Shown here piece after piece: positions 47,083-55,662 of a stretch of DNA of 64,000 nucleotides. The position numbers and the translations under genes are program-made. The stretch is from contig NZ_STFZ01000007.1 of assembly GCF_005222845.1 (NCBI RefSeq), positions 62,001 through 126,000 of the forward strand, written 5' to 3'. Source of the DNA: Rhizobium sp. FY34 (GTDB lineage Bacteria; Pseudomonadota; Alphaproteobacteria; Rhizobiales; Rhizobiaceae). A model generated the notes under the pieces. The model searched no databases. It was not told the DNA's origin and worked only from the letters and a program-made list of their open reading frames with translations. Within the stretch, counting starts at the first letter, position 1. Every line of letters starts with the position of its first letter.

Positions 47083-47901
47083 ATGCCGAAAGTGAAGACC
47101 AGTCTGGCCAAAGGGCGCGCGCCATCTGTCGAGACAGGCGAAGGTCCAGGCGATGCCGGGCATCTCGTGCTGTCGCTTGCAGCCCTGCTGCTGGCTTGCC
47201 TGGCCAATGGCGAGAGCCATCTGCGCGGTCTTTGCCGCGGGCCGGATCTTGATGCCGCCTGCCGGGCGCTGGCGCAGATGGGGGCCGTCATTGGCGAAAA
47301 CGCAGATGCTCTCACCGTGCGGGGTGTCGGCAATGGTGCGCTTCTTTCGCCGCAAGCGCCGCTTGATGTGTTGGATGCCCCGGTTGCGCTCGCGCTGATC
47401 GCCGGGCTTGTCGCTCCCTATCCTATGGACGTGGAATTTGCCGCGCCGGTCTTGCCGGATGTGTTGATCCCGCCTCTGCGCCACATGGGCGTGCAGATAT
47501 CGTCGGCGCATGGGGATCACGTCACCCTGCAGGGGCCCGAGGCGGCAAGCCCGCTCCACTGGCGGCTGGATCATTCGGATGTTTCTGATCTTTCGCCCTT
47601 TGTCCTGAAGGCAGCCCTTCTGCTGGCCGGTCTCAATACGCCGGGCAGCACGGTGCTCCTGGAGTCTACGGCAGATCGGACCGCAGTCTCAGATCGACTG
47701 GATGCCATGTTTGCAGCCTTTGGCGCCCCGGTTTCACAGGCGCCGGCGGAGCCCTCATGGCGGGCGCTCCGGCTTTCCGGCCAGAGCCGGCTGCAGGCCG
47801 TTGACATGGATCTGCGGGCGGAACTGTCCGGCGTTCTGTGGTCAGCCTCTCAATTTTCCGCTAGAGGCGGGCCATCATTGCTGCCTGACGAGGAGACATG
47901 A
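47083..47901 (+). CDS. Truncated, divergent EPSP synthase-like protein at the aroA locus
   Basis: The 272-residue protein is homologous to the first 60% of bacterial class II AroA: RGVGNGALLSPQAPLDV, IPPLRHMGVQI and LKAALLLAGLNTPGST match known conserved segments. The substrate-binding GDKSISHR is replaced by GPGDAGHLV, NAATGCRL is replaced by VLDAPVALAL, and the C-terminal domain is absent. It cannot be a normal EPSP synthase. It lies 3 bp upstream of cmk, where relatives carry full aroA, so the working aroA must be elsewhere. The reading frame is intact with good codon use. The start is uncertain, as the frame is open to 46822. Confidence 0.75.
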   Translation: MPKVKTSLAKGRAPSVETGEGPGDAGHLVLSLAALLLACLANGESHLRGLCRGPDLDAACRALAQMGAVIGENADALTVRGVGNGALLSPQAPLDVLDAPVALALIAGLVAPYPMDVEFAAPVLPDVLIPPLRHMGVQISSAHGDHVTLQGPEAASPLHWRLDHSDVSDLSPFVLKAALLLAGLNTPGSTVLLESTADRTAVSDRLDAMFAAFGAPVSQAPAEPSWRALRLSGQSRLQAVDMDLRAELSGVLWSASQFSARGGPSLLPDEET

Positions 47902-47904
47902 GCC

Positions 47905-48540
47905 ATGACATTCACCATTGCCATCGACGGACCGGCCGCCGCCGGCAAGGGAACGCTGTCGCGCCAGATTGCTGAAGCCTATGGTTTTCAGCATCTCGAC
48001 ACGGGCCTCACCTACCGCGCCACGGCCAAAGCGCTTCTGGATGCCGGTCTGCCGCTGGATGATGAGGCGGTAGCCGAAAAAATGGCGCGGGACGTCGATC
48101 TTGCCGGGCTCGACCGTTCGGTTCTGGCGCGCCATCATATTGGCGAAGCGGCCTCGAAGATTGCGGTCATGCCCGCTGTCCGTCGCGCGCTGGTCGAGGC
48201 GCAGCAGGCCTTTGCCGGTCGTGAGCCGGGAACGGTGCTCGACGGGCGCGATATTGGCACGGTCGTGTGCCCGCATGCGCCGGTGAAGCTCTATGTCACG
48301 GCCTCGGCGCAGGTGCGGGCGAAACGCCGGTATGAGGAAATCCTTGGCCAGGGGGCAGAGGCGGATTTCGAGGCGATTTTCGAGGATGTGAAGAAGCGCG
48401 ACGAACGTGACATGGGACGCGCTGACAGCCCTTTGAAACCGGCCGCCGATGCGCACTTGCTTGATACCTCGGAAATGAGTATAGAGGCCGCGTTTCAGGC
48501 TGCGAAATCGATCATCGATGCCGCGCTGAAGAAAAATTGA
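47905..48540 (+). CDS. cmk: Cytidylate kinase
   Basis: The 211-residue enzyme phosphorylates CMP/dCMP. It has the P-loop [27 protein letters not shown], and AKRRYEEI with [15 protein letters not shown] typical of bacterial Cmk. GAGGAGA lies upstream, and the spacer to the aroA-like ORF is 3 bp. It precedes rpsA by 168 bp, the conserved cmk-rpsA order. Confidence 0.96.
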   Translation: MTFTIAIDGPAAAGKGTLSRQIAEAYGFQHLDTGLTYRATAKALLDAGLPLDDEAVAEKMARDVDLAGLDRSVLARHHIGEAASKIAVMPAVRRALVEAQQAFAGREPGTVLDGRDIGTVVCPHAPVKLYVTASAQVRAKRRYEEILGQGAEADFEAIFEDVKKRDERDMGRADSPLKPAADAHLLDTSEMSIEAAFQAAKSIIDAALKKN

Positions 48541-48708
48541 CGGCCTGCCGGTTTTCCGGTCAGCCGCGCATGACGAAGACCCCGAAGTTCCAGGTCCCCG
48601 CGCCGGATTGCTCTCTCTGCTGGGAGGGCGGACTTGATCTTTGGGAACGATTAACTCAAACCCACCGGCGCCATCCGTGTCCGAACAGGGACACGACCAG
48701 GAGATTTC

Positions 48709-50412
48709 ATGGCATTAGCAAACCCCACGCGGGAGGATTTCGCAGCCCTCCTCGAAGAATCTTTCGCAACCAATGACCTTGCCGAAGGCTATGTAGCCAA
48801 GGGTATCGTCACCGCGATCGAAAAAGACATGGCCGTCGTTGACGTCGGCCTCAAGGTCGAAGGCCGCATTGCGCTGAAGGAATTCGGTGCAAAGGGCAAG
48901 GACGGCTCGCTGAAGGTTGGCGACGAAGTCGAAGTCTATGTCGAGCGCATCGAAAATGCTCTCGGCGAAGCTGTTCTGTCGCGCGAAAAGGCTCGCCGCG
49001 AAGAAAGCTGGATCAAGCTCGAAGCCAAGTTCGAAGCTGGCGAACGCGTTGAAGGCGTGATCTTCAACCAGGTCAAGGGCGGCTTCACGGTTGACCTCGA
49101 CGGCGCCGTGGCCTTCCTTCCGCGTAGCCAGGTGGACATCCGTCCGATCCGCGACGTGACCCCGCTGATGCACAACCCGCAGCCCTTCGAAATCCTCAAG
49201 ATGGACAAGCGTCGCGGCAACATCGTTGTATCGCGTCGTACCGTTCTTGAAGAATCGCGTGCGGAACAGCGTTCGGAAATCGTTCAGAACCTCGAAGAAG
49301 GCCAGGTTGTTGACGGCGTCGTCAAGAACATCACCGATTACGGTGCGTTCGTTGACCTCGGCGGCATTGACGGCCTGCTGCACGTCACCGACATGGCATG
49401 GCGCCGTGTGAACCATCCGTCGGAAATCCTGAACATCGGCCAGTCGGTCAAGGTTCAGATCATCCGCATCAACCAGGAAACCCACCGCATCTCGCTCGGC
49501 ATGAAGCAGCTCGAGTCGGATCCGTGGGATGGCATCTCGGCCAAGTACCCGGTCGGCAAGAAGATCTCCGGTACAGTCACGAACATCACCGATTACGGTG
49601 CATTCGTCGAACTGGAGCCGGGCATCGAAGGCCTGATCCACATCTCCGAAATGTCCTGGACGAAGAAGAACGTTCATCCCGGCAAGATCCTCTCCACCAC
49701 GCAGGATGTCGACGTTGTCGTTCTCGAAGTCGATCCGTCCAAGCGCCGTATCTCGCTTGGCCTGAAGCAGACGCTGGAAAACCCGTGGCAGGCATTTGCC
49801 TTCAGCCATCCGGCCGGCACTGAAGTTGAAGGCGAAGTGAAGAACAAGACCGAATTCGGTCTCTTCATCGGTCTCGACGGCGATGTCGACGGCATGGTTC
49901 ACCTGTCGGATCTCGACTGGAACCGTCCGGGCGAACAGGTCATCGAAGAGTTCAACAAGGGCGACGTCGTCAAGGCTGTCGTTCTGGATGTGGACGTCGA
50001 GAAGGAGCGTATCTCGCTCGGCATCAAGCAGCTCGGCCGCGATGCGGTTGGCGAAGCTGCCGCTTCCGGCGAACTGCGCAAGAACGCTGTCGTTTCGTGC
50101 GAAGTCATCGCCGTCAACGACGGTGGTGTTGAAGTGAAGCTCGTCGCCCATGACGACATCACCTCCTTCATCCGCCGTGGCGACCTCGCACGCGATCGTG
50201 ACGATCAGCGTCCTGAGCGCTTCTCGGTTGGCCAGGTGTTCGACGCCCGCGTCGTCAACTTCTCCAAGAAGGACCGCAAGGTCATGCTGTCGATCAAGGC
50301 TCTCGAGATCGCAGAAGAGAAGGAAGCCGTGGCTCAGTTCGGTTCGTCTGACTCGGGCGCTTCGCTCGGCGACATCCTGGGCGCAGCCCTGAAGAACCGC
50401 ACCAACGATTGA
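48709..50412 (+). CDS. rpsA: 30S ribosomal protein S1
   Basis: The 567-residue mRNA-binding protein contains six S1 domains; clear repeats are VVKNITDYGAFVDLGG, TVTNITDYGAFVELEPG and EVKNKTEFGLFIGLDG, with GLLHVTDM, GLIHISEM and GMVHLSDL at matching positions. AGGAG lies before the ATG. Strong codon bias indicates high expression. A strong terminator follows. Confidence 0.97.
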   Translation: MALANPTREDFAALLEESFATNDLAEGYVAKGIVTAIEKDMAVVDVGLKVEGRIALKEFGAKGKDGSLKVGDEVEVYVERIENALGEAVLSREKARREESWIKLEAKFEAGERVEGVIFNQVKGGFTVDLDGAVAFLPRSQVDIRPIRDVTPLMHNPQPFEILKMDKRRGNIVVSRRTVLEESRAEQRSEIVQNLEEGQVVDGVVKNITDYGAFVDLGGIDGLLHVTDMAWRRVNHPSEILNIGQSVKVQIIRINQETHRISLGMKQLESDPWDGISAKYPVGKKISGTVTNITDYGAFVELEPGIEGLIHISEMSWTKKNVHPGKILSTTQDVDVVVLEVDPSKRRISLGLKQTLENPWQAFAFSHPAGTEVEGEVKNKTEFGLFIGLDGDVDGMVHLSDLDWNRPGEQVIEEFNKGDVVKAVVLDVDVEKERISLGIKQLGRDAVGEAAASGELRKNAVVSCEVIAVNDGGVEVKLVAHDDITSFIRRGDLARDRDDQRPERFSVGQVFDARVVNFSKKDRKVMLSIKALEIAEEKEAVAQFGSSDSGASLGDILGAALKNRTND

Positions 50413-50440
50413 TCGTTGAGGTTCACCTCAAAAATCAGAA

Positions 50441-50470
50441 ACCCGCCGGATCATCTCCGGCGGGTTTTTT
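50441..50470 (+). terminator. Terminator of rpsA
   Basis: ACCCGCCGG and CCGGCGGGT form a perfect 9-bp stem around ATCATCT, followed by six T. It is 28 bp after the rpsA stop. Confidence 0.95.
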
Positions 50471-50521
50471 CATGCCCGTACATTGGGTTTTGATCGTCCG
50501 TATCTGGCAGGTGGCGGGCGG

Positions 50522-52363
50522 CTACCAGCCGGCCATGCGCTGGTAATAGGCCTCGGCGTCATTGCTGCCGGCGGCAAGCCGTGAAGCCTTCGTTTCCAGA
50601 CTATCCGAGGCCTGTTCCGTCATGCCTCCAGCATTGGCCGGCGCGAACATATCGCCCTCGTCAGCACCATCCTCATCATCCTGGCCGGTGTCACCGCCCC
50701 CTTGGCGACGTCCGCCATTGCGGTTGCGCGCTCCGTCCTCGTCGCTTGCCTCGACCGCTTCGATGAGATCCTTCTCGTCCTCCTCGTAACCGCCTTGCGG
50801 CGGGTAGGGCACAAAGATCGGGCCAATGGGATCGCGAGCCATGGAACGCGCCGTCAGGCCGGCCTGAGCAGCACTGGCAAGAAGCGCAGCTGGCGATTCT
50901 GTGGCGCGGCCAGTGACTGATTGTAAATGTGCGGCCTCCTCTGCCTCAAGAGGGGTGCTGCCGGTCGTCAAACCAGGCTGATCGTCCTGCATTGCGTCTG
51001 CAGGGCTTTGATTGGCTGAAAGAACGTCCCTCTCCTGTTGCTCGCTGAGGGCGCCGGCAAGACGCGCACCCGGCGGTTCAGACGAGACTGCCTGTTCCGG
51101 GATGTCACCACCGGCGATCAGTGCTGCTTCGGCGACAAGCGCGGTATCCTGGCCTTCCAGCGCATAGATATCGGCAAGCCAGCTATCGGCAGACCCTATC
51201 TCTTCGACCGTAACCCCGATCAGCTGCGCCTCGGCCAGGCGGGCAGCCATTGCCGCTTCGGCTTTGGCGGTGGCGGGCGTTCCGTCGGGGGTTTTGTGCG
51301 TGAGGGTCGCGGTGTCGATGCGCGATCCCATGCGGGCAAGTGCCGGCCCGTCATAGGTCACATCGTCCGGCGCCCTGTCCTGTGGCGCGCTGCGCAAAAG
51401 TGATGCCGTGGCGCTGGCAGGCAGGCGTGCGGCAGACTTTCCGCCGGCTGCGGAGGTTGCGTCGTGCGGCAAGCTCTCTCTCTGCGCTGCAGGCCTCGTA
51501 TCGAATGCTGGTCGCTCGCTGCCGCTTGCGGCTTGCGTCCGTGCTGAAGCCTGTGTGAGAGGCGCGTCCAGCGTCTTTGGCTGGCCGGGCGATGTGGGCC
51601 ATGACGATGTCTCGCCGGTCAGTTTCAGCGCGGCCTTGATTGCCTGAGCCAGGCGCGCCGTTTCGACAAAGGCAGACAATGTCTCGCCATTGACCTTGGA
51701 CATCGTCCCGTCAAGGCCTGGCTGTGTTGGTGCAAGGCTGGAATTGGCGGCAGTGCTTGTCTGGAGCGCGACACGGCCCGTCTGCGTGGAAAGGCTCTTG
51801 GCAAGTTCCAGCAGGATGGTTGGTTTCGCCGGAACTGCCGGGGGCAGGTCATGGCCGCCATTCTGGCGATAGGAGGTGACGACCTGCTTGGTCAGCGGTT
51901 CGCGCACCAGATAGGCTTCCGTTTCCAGCTGCAGGGCAAGCCGCGTGGCTTCCGGTCCGACGGGGTTCTTGAGGATATCGGTCAACAGACGCAGGGTCGT
52001 GCCCTTCATCATCTGATTGAGCGCCTTTTGCAGCGCAACGCGCTCCGAGGGCGACAAGGCGGCAATCACCTCTCCCAGGCGCTGGGCATAGTCGGTCAAT
52101 GCTTCACCTTTGTGGCGCTCGACCTTCAGAATGGCACCCAGCGTTTCCGCGACCACCGAAAGCCCCTGCGACAGCTGCAACTGGCCCGACAGGGAAAGAA
52201 GAGAGGATCTTTCGCCGGAAAGCTGCACGGGAAGGGTGCGAGCCGGGGCAACGGCCTCTTTCACGCTCGCGCCAATCTGCACGCGGGCGTCCGTCGACGT
52301 GTGATGTGACTGGCTGAAACTGCCGAGGAACGCGTCTGACAATGCGGCTACAGGGGGCAACAT
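50522..52363 (-). CDS. Large low-complexity protein of unknown function
   Basis: The 613-residue protein starts MLPPVAALSDAFLGSFSQSH. A helical part at about 60-165 includes LGEVIAALSPSERVALQKAL. A long Ala/Ser/Thr/Pro-rich disordered middle follows, then an acidic, Gly-rich C-terminal region (EDEKDLIEAVEASDEDGARN). There is no signal peptide or known domain. The general shape recalls flagellar hook-length control proteins, but no FliK C-terminal motif is visible and no flagellar genes are nearby. GGAG spaced 7 nt favours ATG 52363 over the GTG at 52375. Confidence 0.7.
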   Translation of the reverse strand: MLPPVAALSDAFLGSFSQSHHTSTDARVQIGASVKEAVAPARTLPVQLSGERSSLLSLSGQLQLSQGLSVVAETLGAILKVERHKGEALTDYAQRLGEVIAALSPSERVALQKALNQMMKGTTLRLLTDILKNPVGPEATRLALQLETEAYLVREPLTKQVVTSYRQNGGHDLPPAVPAKPTILLELAKSLSTQTGRVALQTSTAANSSLAPTQPGLDGTMSKVNGETLSAFVETARLAQAIKAALKLTGETSSWPTSPGQPKTLDAPLTQASARTQAASGSERPAFDTRPAAQRESLPHDATSAAGGKSAARLPASATASLLRSAPQDRAPDDVTYDGPALARMGSRIDTATLTHKTPDGTPATAKAEAAMAARLAEAQLIGVTVEEIGSADSWLADIYALEGQDTALVAEAALIAGGDIPEQAVSSEPPGARLAGALSEQQERDVLSANQSPADAMQDDQPGLTTGSTPLEAEEAAHLQSVTGRATESPAALLASAAQAGLTARSMARDPIGPIFVPYPPQGGYEEDEKDLIEAVEASDEDGARNRNGGRRQGGGDTGQDDEDGADEGDMFAPANAGGMTEQASDSLETKASRLAAGSNDAEAYYQRMAGW

Positions 52364-52474
52364 GCTATGCTCCACGCTGTGTCGGTTGAAGGGACAGACC
52401 GGCTCGGCGAAAGAGAAATGGGCGATCGTTCGAAGGATCGCAGCCGCAACGCCTCATGGCGTTCTGAGTGCCGT

Positions 52475-52493
52475 GTATATAATCAATATATAC
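52475..52493. promoter_or_regulatory. AT-rich palindrome upstream of the 613-residue gene
   Basis: GTATATAATCAATATATAC has perfect 7-bp arms around ATCAA, in an AT-rich segment 112 bp upstream of ATG 52363. This is the form expected of a repressor or activator site. No family assigned. Confidence 0.5.
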
Positions 52494-52512
52494 GGGAAAT
52501 CTTAAAGATTTA

Positions 52513-52635
52513 CTAAAAGTATAGGCAATGGCGCGCGTGATAGTCCCGCTCGTCCAGTTTCAGGACAAGGTCGGCAACGCGGTACATTTGAGCCTCCCAG
52601 GGCCGGACGATCTCCTCATCGCCAGGGCGGACCAT
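52513..52635 (-). CDS. Possible 40-residue small protein
   Basis: The frame MVRPGDEEIVRPWEAQMYRV continues ADLVLKLDERDYHARHCLYF. Third positions are G/C-rich like neighbouring genes, and a TAA stop just upstream fixes the left limit. The PWEAQ segment faintly recalls the start of nitrile hydratase accessory proteins, but the match is too short to use. No good ribosome site is visible. It lies between the RNase D-like gene and the palindrome at 52475. Confidence 0.4.
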   Translation of the reverse strand: MVRPGDEEIVRPWEAQMYRVADLVLKLDERDYHARHCLYF

Positions 52636-52677
52636 AGAAGGAGGCAGTTAATCCGGATTTAACGGCAAGGGGCGTTT

Positions 52678-53301
52678 TCAGCTATGGGCGAAAATATCGG
52701 TTTCTTCCCAGCCCAGAAGGTCGAGCCTTGAGCGAGTCGGCAGAAAGTCGAAGCAGGCCTTGGCAAGCTCCAGCCGCTCGTCGCGGATCAGCCGCTGGTT
52801 CAGCTTGTCGCGCAGGGCATGCAGATGAAGAACGTCAGATGCCGCATAGTCAAGCTGCGCGGGCGAGAGAATGTCGGCGGCCCAATCGGTCTGCTGCTGC
52901 GCCTTCGAAACATCCACGTCCAGCATTTCCTTCAGGTTATCCTTCAGGCCATGGCGATCCGTATAGGTGCGGGTGAGGCGGGAGGCGATCTTCGTGCAGA
53001 ACACGCTCTGCGTCAGCACGCCGAAGGTGTGATAAAGCACGGCGATATCGAAGCGACCATAGTGGAAGATCTTTTCGCGGCTGGCATCGCAAAGCAGTGC
53101 CACCAGATTGGGCGCCTGGCGCTGGCCAGCGGCAATGCGGATGACATCCGCCGACCCATCACCGGGGGAGAGCTGCACGACGCAGAGCCGGTCACGGCGC
53201 GGCACCAGGCCCAATGTCTCGGTATCAATGGCAATGGCACCGGTATAGCGGGCGGCGTCTGCCGTGGAAATGTCGCCCTCATGCGTGCGGATTGTGCTCA
53301 T
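52678..53301 (-). CDS. RNase D-like 3'-5' exonuclease (short form)
   Basis: The 207-residue DEDDy exonuclease domain has AIAIDTETLGL (D, E), HYGRFDIAVLYH (D) and LDYAASDVLHLHALRDKL (Y, D). Full RNase D has an added HRDC domain, absent here; this short form is widespread in rhizobia and annotated rnd. It probably trims structured RNAs. No anomaly in the active site. Confidence 0.9.
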   Translation of the reverse strand: MSTIRTHEGDISTADAARYTGAIAIDTETLGLVPRRDRLCVVQLSPGDGSADVIRIAAGQRQAPNLVALLCDASREKIFHYGRFDIAVLYHTFGVLTQSVFCTKIASRLTRTYTDRHGLKDNLKEMLDVDVSKAQQQTDWAADILSPAQLDYAASDVLHLHALRDKLNQRLIRDERLELAKACFDFLPTRSRLDLLGWEETDIFAHS

Positions 53302-53434
53302 CTCGGCCCTCTCGTCGTTCCTTGATGGCTATAGCGGAAGCGACAGGCGATGAATATGCTCTTTCTTTGAGAGACTGCCGGGCTCAGACAGTCGAAGCCT
53401 TGCGCTCAGCGCATTGCTGCAATGCAGCAGCGCG

Positions 53435-53463
53435 CTTGTTCCAAATCGTATGTGTCGCTATAC
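53435..53463 (+). promoter_or_regulatory. Promoter of the anti-SD-loop sRNA
   Basis: CTTGTT (53435-53440), a 17-bp spacer and CTATAC (53458-53463) closely match the alphaproteobacterial housekeeping consensus CTTGAC-N17-CTATAT. Transcription would start near 53470, just before the first hairpin. Confidence 0.7.
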
Positions 53464-53469
53464 ATTAAT

Positions 53470-53592
53470 CATCGAAGCGACGCACTCCTCCTCCCAGCGT
53501 CGCCAGATGGGATCGGCAACCTCCTCCTCCTCCTCCCAATTGCCGATCAAGTTTAAAAGCCTGCCGCACCTCCTCCCGCGGCAGGCTTTTTC
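53470..53592 (+). ncRNA. sRNA with three CCUCCUCCC anti-Shine-Dalgarno hairpin loops
   Basis: Three consecutive hairpins each expose a C/U loop complementary to ribosome-binding sites. One: GCGACGC/GCGTCGC (53477-53503), loop with CTCCTCCTCCC. Two: GATCGGCAA/TTGCCGATC (53511-53548), 20-nt loop of five CCT units and CCC. Three: GCCTGCCGC/GCGGCAGGC (53559-53586), loop ACCTCCTCCC, followed by TTTTT as terminator. This matches the alphaproteobacterial 'cuckoo'/alpha-r14/CcsR group of sRNAs. It sits alone between two minus-strand genes with its own promoter. Targets are unknown. Confidence 0.88.
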
Positions 53593-53626
53593 CGTTTAGG
53601 CTCTCCGTTTATCTCGCATCTGTCTT

Positions 53627-54616
53627 CTAAAGAGCGGCGATCGCGTCCATCACGCTGTCTTCGATCTCGATACCCTGTTCCAGGGCGGTTTGGCGAAGAG
53701 AGCGTCCGCGACGGCCGGGAAGCCGAACTGTTTCCTCGCGCGCCATTTCCTGCGCCAGCAGTGCCATCCGGGCCGCAGAATTGCCGCCTGCCGCGGCATC
53801 CGGATCGATGGCGATGATGAACTGGCCGAGCGCCGGCGGCGGCCCCTTGTCGTCAAACAGTGAGCTTGCCTCATGTGAAAAATGCGCGCCGGTGAGTGCT
53901 GCCGACAGCACTTCCACCATGAAGGCAAGCGCTGCCCCCTTGGCACCCCCGGCTGGCGCCATTGTGCCCTTCATTGCCTCATCCGGGTCGGTCGTCGGAT
54001 GGCCTTCGGCGTCGAATGCCCAATCATCGGGAATGGCCACGCGCTTCTGCTGGGCTTCCATCACCTTGCCGCGCGCCACTTTGGACAGCGCCAGATCGAT
54101 GATGATCGGTTCTGCGCCAGCGACCGGCACGGCAAAGGCAATCGGGTTGGTGCCAAACAGTGGCTTCTTGCCACCCCAGGGCGCCATCGCGGCGGGCGCA
54201 TTGGCAAACATCATGGCCACCAGGCCCTGGTCGGCAAAACGCTCCACCGTCAGCGCCATGACGCCTGCATGGTGCGAGCGATGGATCGCAGCGCCTACAA
54301 TTCCCTGCTGGCGCGCCAGTGGCGCAAGCTCTTCAACGGCAAGATCGAGCGCCGGATAGGCAAAGCCGAACTGCGCATCGATGGAGAGAAGGCCGGGACG
54401 TGCCCGCGTGGAAATGGCCACAGCCTTGCCATCCACCTTGCCGCTGCGCACCTGTTTCACATAAGCCGGCACGCGGCGCAGGCCGTGGCCGGACTGACCG
54501 GCAGCTTCGGCGGCCACCAAGGCGCGGGCAACCGAAAGTGCCGATGGAGGGGAGACGCCATTGGCTTCAAATACGGCGCAGACCAGATCCACAAGGTCAT
54601 CAGGCAGGAAATGCAT
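53627..54616 (-). CDS. Ldh2-type malate/L-lactate (ketoacid) dehydrogenase
   Basis: The 329-residue member of the malate/L-sulfolactate/ureidoglycolate dehydrogenase family uses NAD(P)H to interconvert a 2-hydroxyacid and a 2-ketoacid. Conserved parts are SGHGLRRVPAYV, HRSHHAGVMALTVE, GTNPIAFAVP and AKGAALAFMVEVL. The true substrate cannot be read from the sequence. AAGGG before ATG 54616 sets the start. Neighbours (exbBD-tonB upstream) give no pathway. Confidence 0.88.
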   Translation of the reverse strand: MHFLPDDLVDLVCAVFEANGVSPPSALSVARALVAAEAAGQSGHGLRRVPAYVKQVRSGKVDGKAVAISTRARPGLLSIDAQFGFAYPALDLAVEELAPLARQQGIVGAAIHRSHHAGVMALTVERFADQGLVAMMFANAPAAMAPWGGKKPLFGTNPIAFAVPVAGAEPIIIDLALSKVARGKVMEAQQKRVAIPDDWAFDAEGHPTTDPDEAMKGTMAPAGGAKGAALAFMVEVLSAALTGAHFSHEASSLFDDKGPPPALGQFIIAIDPDAAAGGNSAARMALLAQEMAREETVRLPGRRGRSLRQTALEQGIEIEDSVMDAIAAL

Positions 54617-54672
54617 CGCGAAACCCTTCTGTCGACGGCGCAACTTCTGCAGCCGCTATCAAACCAGGCCTT

Positions 54673-55662
54673 TTAACAACCCGGCATCTCGATGGGAATC
54701 GTGCGTACCATGTTTTCGACCGGTGCCGGTCCGCGTCCGACGCCTTTGACGATTTCAAGTGCCCGCAAATCGAAATCCGGAACGCCCGAACTCCGCGACA
54801 GCGATACGCCAGTGAATTCCCCGGACCGCAGCACATTGAAGGTGATCGAAGACGTGACGAGCCGACCCTGGAAATTTGCAGGGCAGGTGAAGCGAATGGA
54901 ACGGGCGCGACGTGCAATCAGCGAGCGGATCTTGCGATCCCAGTTCTTGATATCGGCTACCGAACCCGCTGGCTCGCTGGAGGTTCGTGTTGCTGCCGTC
55001 CTGTCCGATACCTGCGTTTCGGCCATAGCCTGCGTCTTGGCTACAGAAGCCGACCTTTGCGGCTGGGGCTTTGGCCGCTGCGCAACCGGCTTCTTCTTGA
55101 TTTCCTGTATTTCGGCCTTCTCGATGACGGGGGAAGGCGGGCGAAATACTGGAAGTGGGACTTCGACAGTGTCGAGAACTGGCAACTCCTTCTCGACAGG
55201 CTCGGGTGTCGGCTCCGGCACGGGCTCGGGAATCGTCTGGGTCATCTCGGCAACAGGCTCGGGCTCTTCCATTGGCTCCTGCTGCTCGATCACCGGCTCA
55301 GGCGGTACTGGCTCGGGCTTTATCTCCGCCATCTCCTCTGGTGGTGGCAGTTCGGGAAGCGGTGGAGTATCCGGCGGGTCTTGCGGTTCCTGCACAGGTT
55401 CCAGTTGTTCGGTCTTGACCTCTTGCGCGTCTACCATATCACTGGCCGCAATCGTCTCTTCCGTCGCTTGGGCCTCCGGTGCGAGCGCAAGTTCCAGCAT
55501 GATGGCAGGAGGCTCTCCTGCCATTGCATCATCGGCGTGACGTTCCTGCATCAGGATGCCGGCTGCGGCCAGATGCGCGGCAAGCACAATTATCGCAGCC
55601 GCTGTCCAAAGAGCGGCTTCGCCCGCCCTGGAGGCACTGCTATGCATCGTGAATGTGCTCAT
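54673..55662 (-). CDS. tonB: TonB energy transducer
   Basis: The 329-residue protein spans the periplasm to power outer-membrane receptors. It has an N-terminal membrane helix (AALWTAAAIIVLAAHLAAAG), a long Pro/Glu spacer at about 75-185, and a C-terminal TonB domain (SSITFNVLRSGEFTGVSLSR, SSGVPDFDLRALEIV). The usual Tyr-Pro before the domain is FTCP here, and the protein ends in PGC, so two cysteines might pair. The start overlaps the exbD stop (ATGA), giving exbB-exbD-tonB. Confidence 0.92.
   Translation of the reverse strand: MSTFTMHSSASRAGEAALWTAAAIIVLAAHLAAAGILMQERHADDAMAGEPPAIMLELALAPEAQATEETIAASDMVDAQEVKTEQLEPVQEPQDPPDTPPLPELPPPEEMAEIKPEPVPPEPVIEQQEPMEEPEPVAEMTQTIPEPVPEPTPEPVEKELPVLDTVEVPLPVFRPPSPVIEKAEIQEIKKKPVAQRPKPQPQRSASVAKTQAMAETQVSDRTAATRTSSEPAGSVADIKNWDRKIRSLIARRARSIRFTCPANFQGRLVTSSITFNVLRSGEFTGVSLSRSSGVPDFDLRALEIVKGVGRGPAPVENMVRTIPIEMPGC

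Noticed and set aside
48715..50151. 478-codon minus frame opposite rpsA
   Set aside because: Antisense to S1, with the repetitive S1 codons creating an open opposite frame. No ribosome site or family.
53484..53577. CCTCCTCC repeats as a CRISPR or simple repeat array
   Set aside because: The units are loops of three distinct hairpins ending in a terminator, with no spacers or regular period. They fit an sRNA, not an array.
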